Below, one piece after another: positions 5,620 through 6,018 of a DNA stretch of 6,018 nucleotides. The stretch comes from Methanomicrobiaceae archaeon UBA436 (GTDB lineage: Archaea > Halobacteriota > Methanomicrobia > Methanomicrobiales > Methanoculleaceae), in the NCBI GenBank assembly GCA_002497965.1, contig DAFR01000018.1, forward strand, positions 9,887 through 15,904, given 5' to 3'. The position numbers and the translations under genes were made by a program. Within the stretch, counting starts at the first letter, position 1, and each line of letters opens with the position of its first letter. The notes under the pieces were generated by a model. That model was not told the DNA's origin, searched no databases, and saw nothing but the letters and a program-made list of their open reading frames with translations.

Positions 5620-6018
5620 CCCTTACGACGAGATGTTTCGAAAGATCGAGCGACTGATGGAGCGGATCCTTAGCGATCTGCCCGATTACGACCCGAAGAT
5701 CATCGGGTTCGCCATCATCAGCGGACCGACCGGAGAGGGTTTTTACCCCTGCTTTTCCGACGACGACTACGATGACCCCGAGGTTGAGGTGATCGAGGGG
5801 GATGACTGCATCTACATAACAACGGAGGTAAACGTCCTGGCGGACGGTGCACCCTACGTCACGTTCCATAAAAAATCTGTGACCCTCTGCACCGGTGGTG
5901 AGAGGGAGATGATAGTGGACCTCAATTGCGAGATAGACCTGGTGCACAGTTCCTACAACGTGCAGCACGGTGTGATCGATGTTGTCTGCCGGAAAAAGGA
6001 GATGCCGGGAGAGACCCG
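5609..6018 (+). CDS. Hsp20/alpha-crystallin-type small heat-shock protein, 5' part (3' end outside window)
   Basis: Small heat-shock proteins are ATP-independent cytoplasmic chaperones that hold unfolding proteins. Starting at the ATG at 5609, which overlaps the regulator gene by 11 nt, 136 complete codons are open to the right edge. The N-terminal helix MADNPYDEMFRKIERLMERIL resembles archaeal Hsp20 starts. Next comes KIIGFAIISGPTGEG (30-44), like the GF-x-GP-G segment of many archaeal Hsp20 proteins, then an acidic linker SDDDYDD (50-56). The beta-rich alpha-crystallin core begins at about 57 (EVEVIEGDDCIYITTEV) and includes YNVQHGVIDVVCRKK (116-130), matching the Y-x-NGVL-x-V-x-x-x-K end of that domain. 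The C-terminal IxI tail is not reached. Five Cys (48, 67, 94, 107, 127) are unusual for this family. Without its own ribosome binding site it is probably translated by coupling to the regulator gene. A divergent relative such as a GvpH-type protein remains possible. Confidence 0.78.
   Translation, partial: MADNPYDEMFRKIERLMERILSDLPDYDPKIIGFAIISGPTGEGFYPCFSDDDYDDPEVEVIEGDDCIYITTEVNVLADGAPYVTFHKKSVTLCTGGEREMIVDLNCEIDLVHSSYNVQHGVIDVVCRKKEMPGET

Noticed and set aside
5603..5968. A 121-codon open frame on the minus strand opposite the Hsp20 gene
   Set aside because: The plus-strand frame matches the alpha-crystallin fold and overlaps the regulator as in an operon; the antisense frame has no such support.

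Overview
The window looks like chromosome of a methanogenic archaeon, most likely one of the Methanomicrobiales (a Methanoculleus-like genome is my best guess). It carries mfnB, the first committed gene of methanofuran synthesis, an archaeal-type valyl-tRNA synthetase, GGTGAT-type ribosome binding sites and an archaeal TATA-box promoter. Base composition is GC-rich and genes are packed almost without gaps. I see no mobile elements, CRISPR arrays, tRNAs or rRNAs, and no gene-free stretch longer than 44 bp.

Left part (1-2760): the 3' two-thirds of valS runs rightward off the left edge. It meets, tail to tail, a leftward pair made of a HisA-related TIM-barrel gene followed by tmk (dTMP kinase). 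The valS and tmk coding regions overlap by 44 nt at their 3' ends. The hisA-like and tmk genes overlap by up to 28 nt, depending on which tmk start is used.

Middle part (2761-4964): a short divergent spacer separates the hisA-like gene from a rightward pair, mfnB (4-(hydroxymethyl)-2-furancarboxaldehyde-phosphate synthase) and guaB (IMP dehydrogenase). These two are 3 nt apart and share an obvious GGTGAT ribosome binding site at the junction, so they should be one operon linking a one-carbon carrier cofactor to guanine nucleotide synthesis.

Right part (4965-6018): a 37-bp spacer holds a TATA-like element and, directly against the next start codon, the inverted repeat ACTAAC-N5-GTTAGT. This contains exactly the CTAAC-N5-GTTAG operator described for the heat-shock regulator HSR1 of Archaeoglobus fulgidus. 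The gene that follows encodes a 205-residue ArsR-type winged-helix protein. It overlaps by 11 nt a gene for a small heat-shock (Hsp20/alpha-crystallin) protein that runs off the right edge. Gene order and operator together point to an autoregulated archaeal heat-shock operon like HSR1-hsp20-cdc48. This is the most notable feature of the window; the other genes are ordinary housekeeping or cofactor genes.
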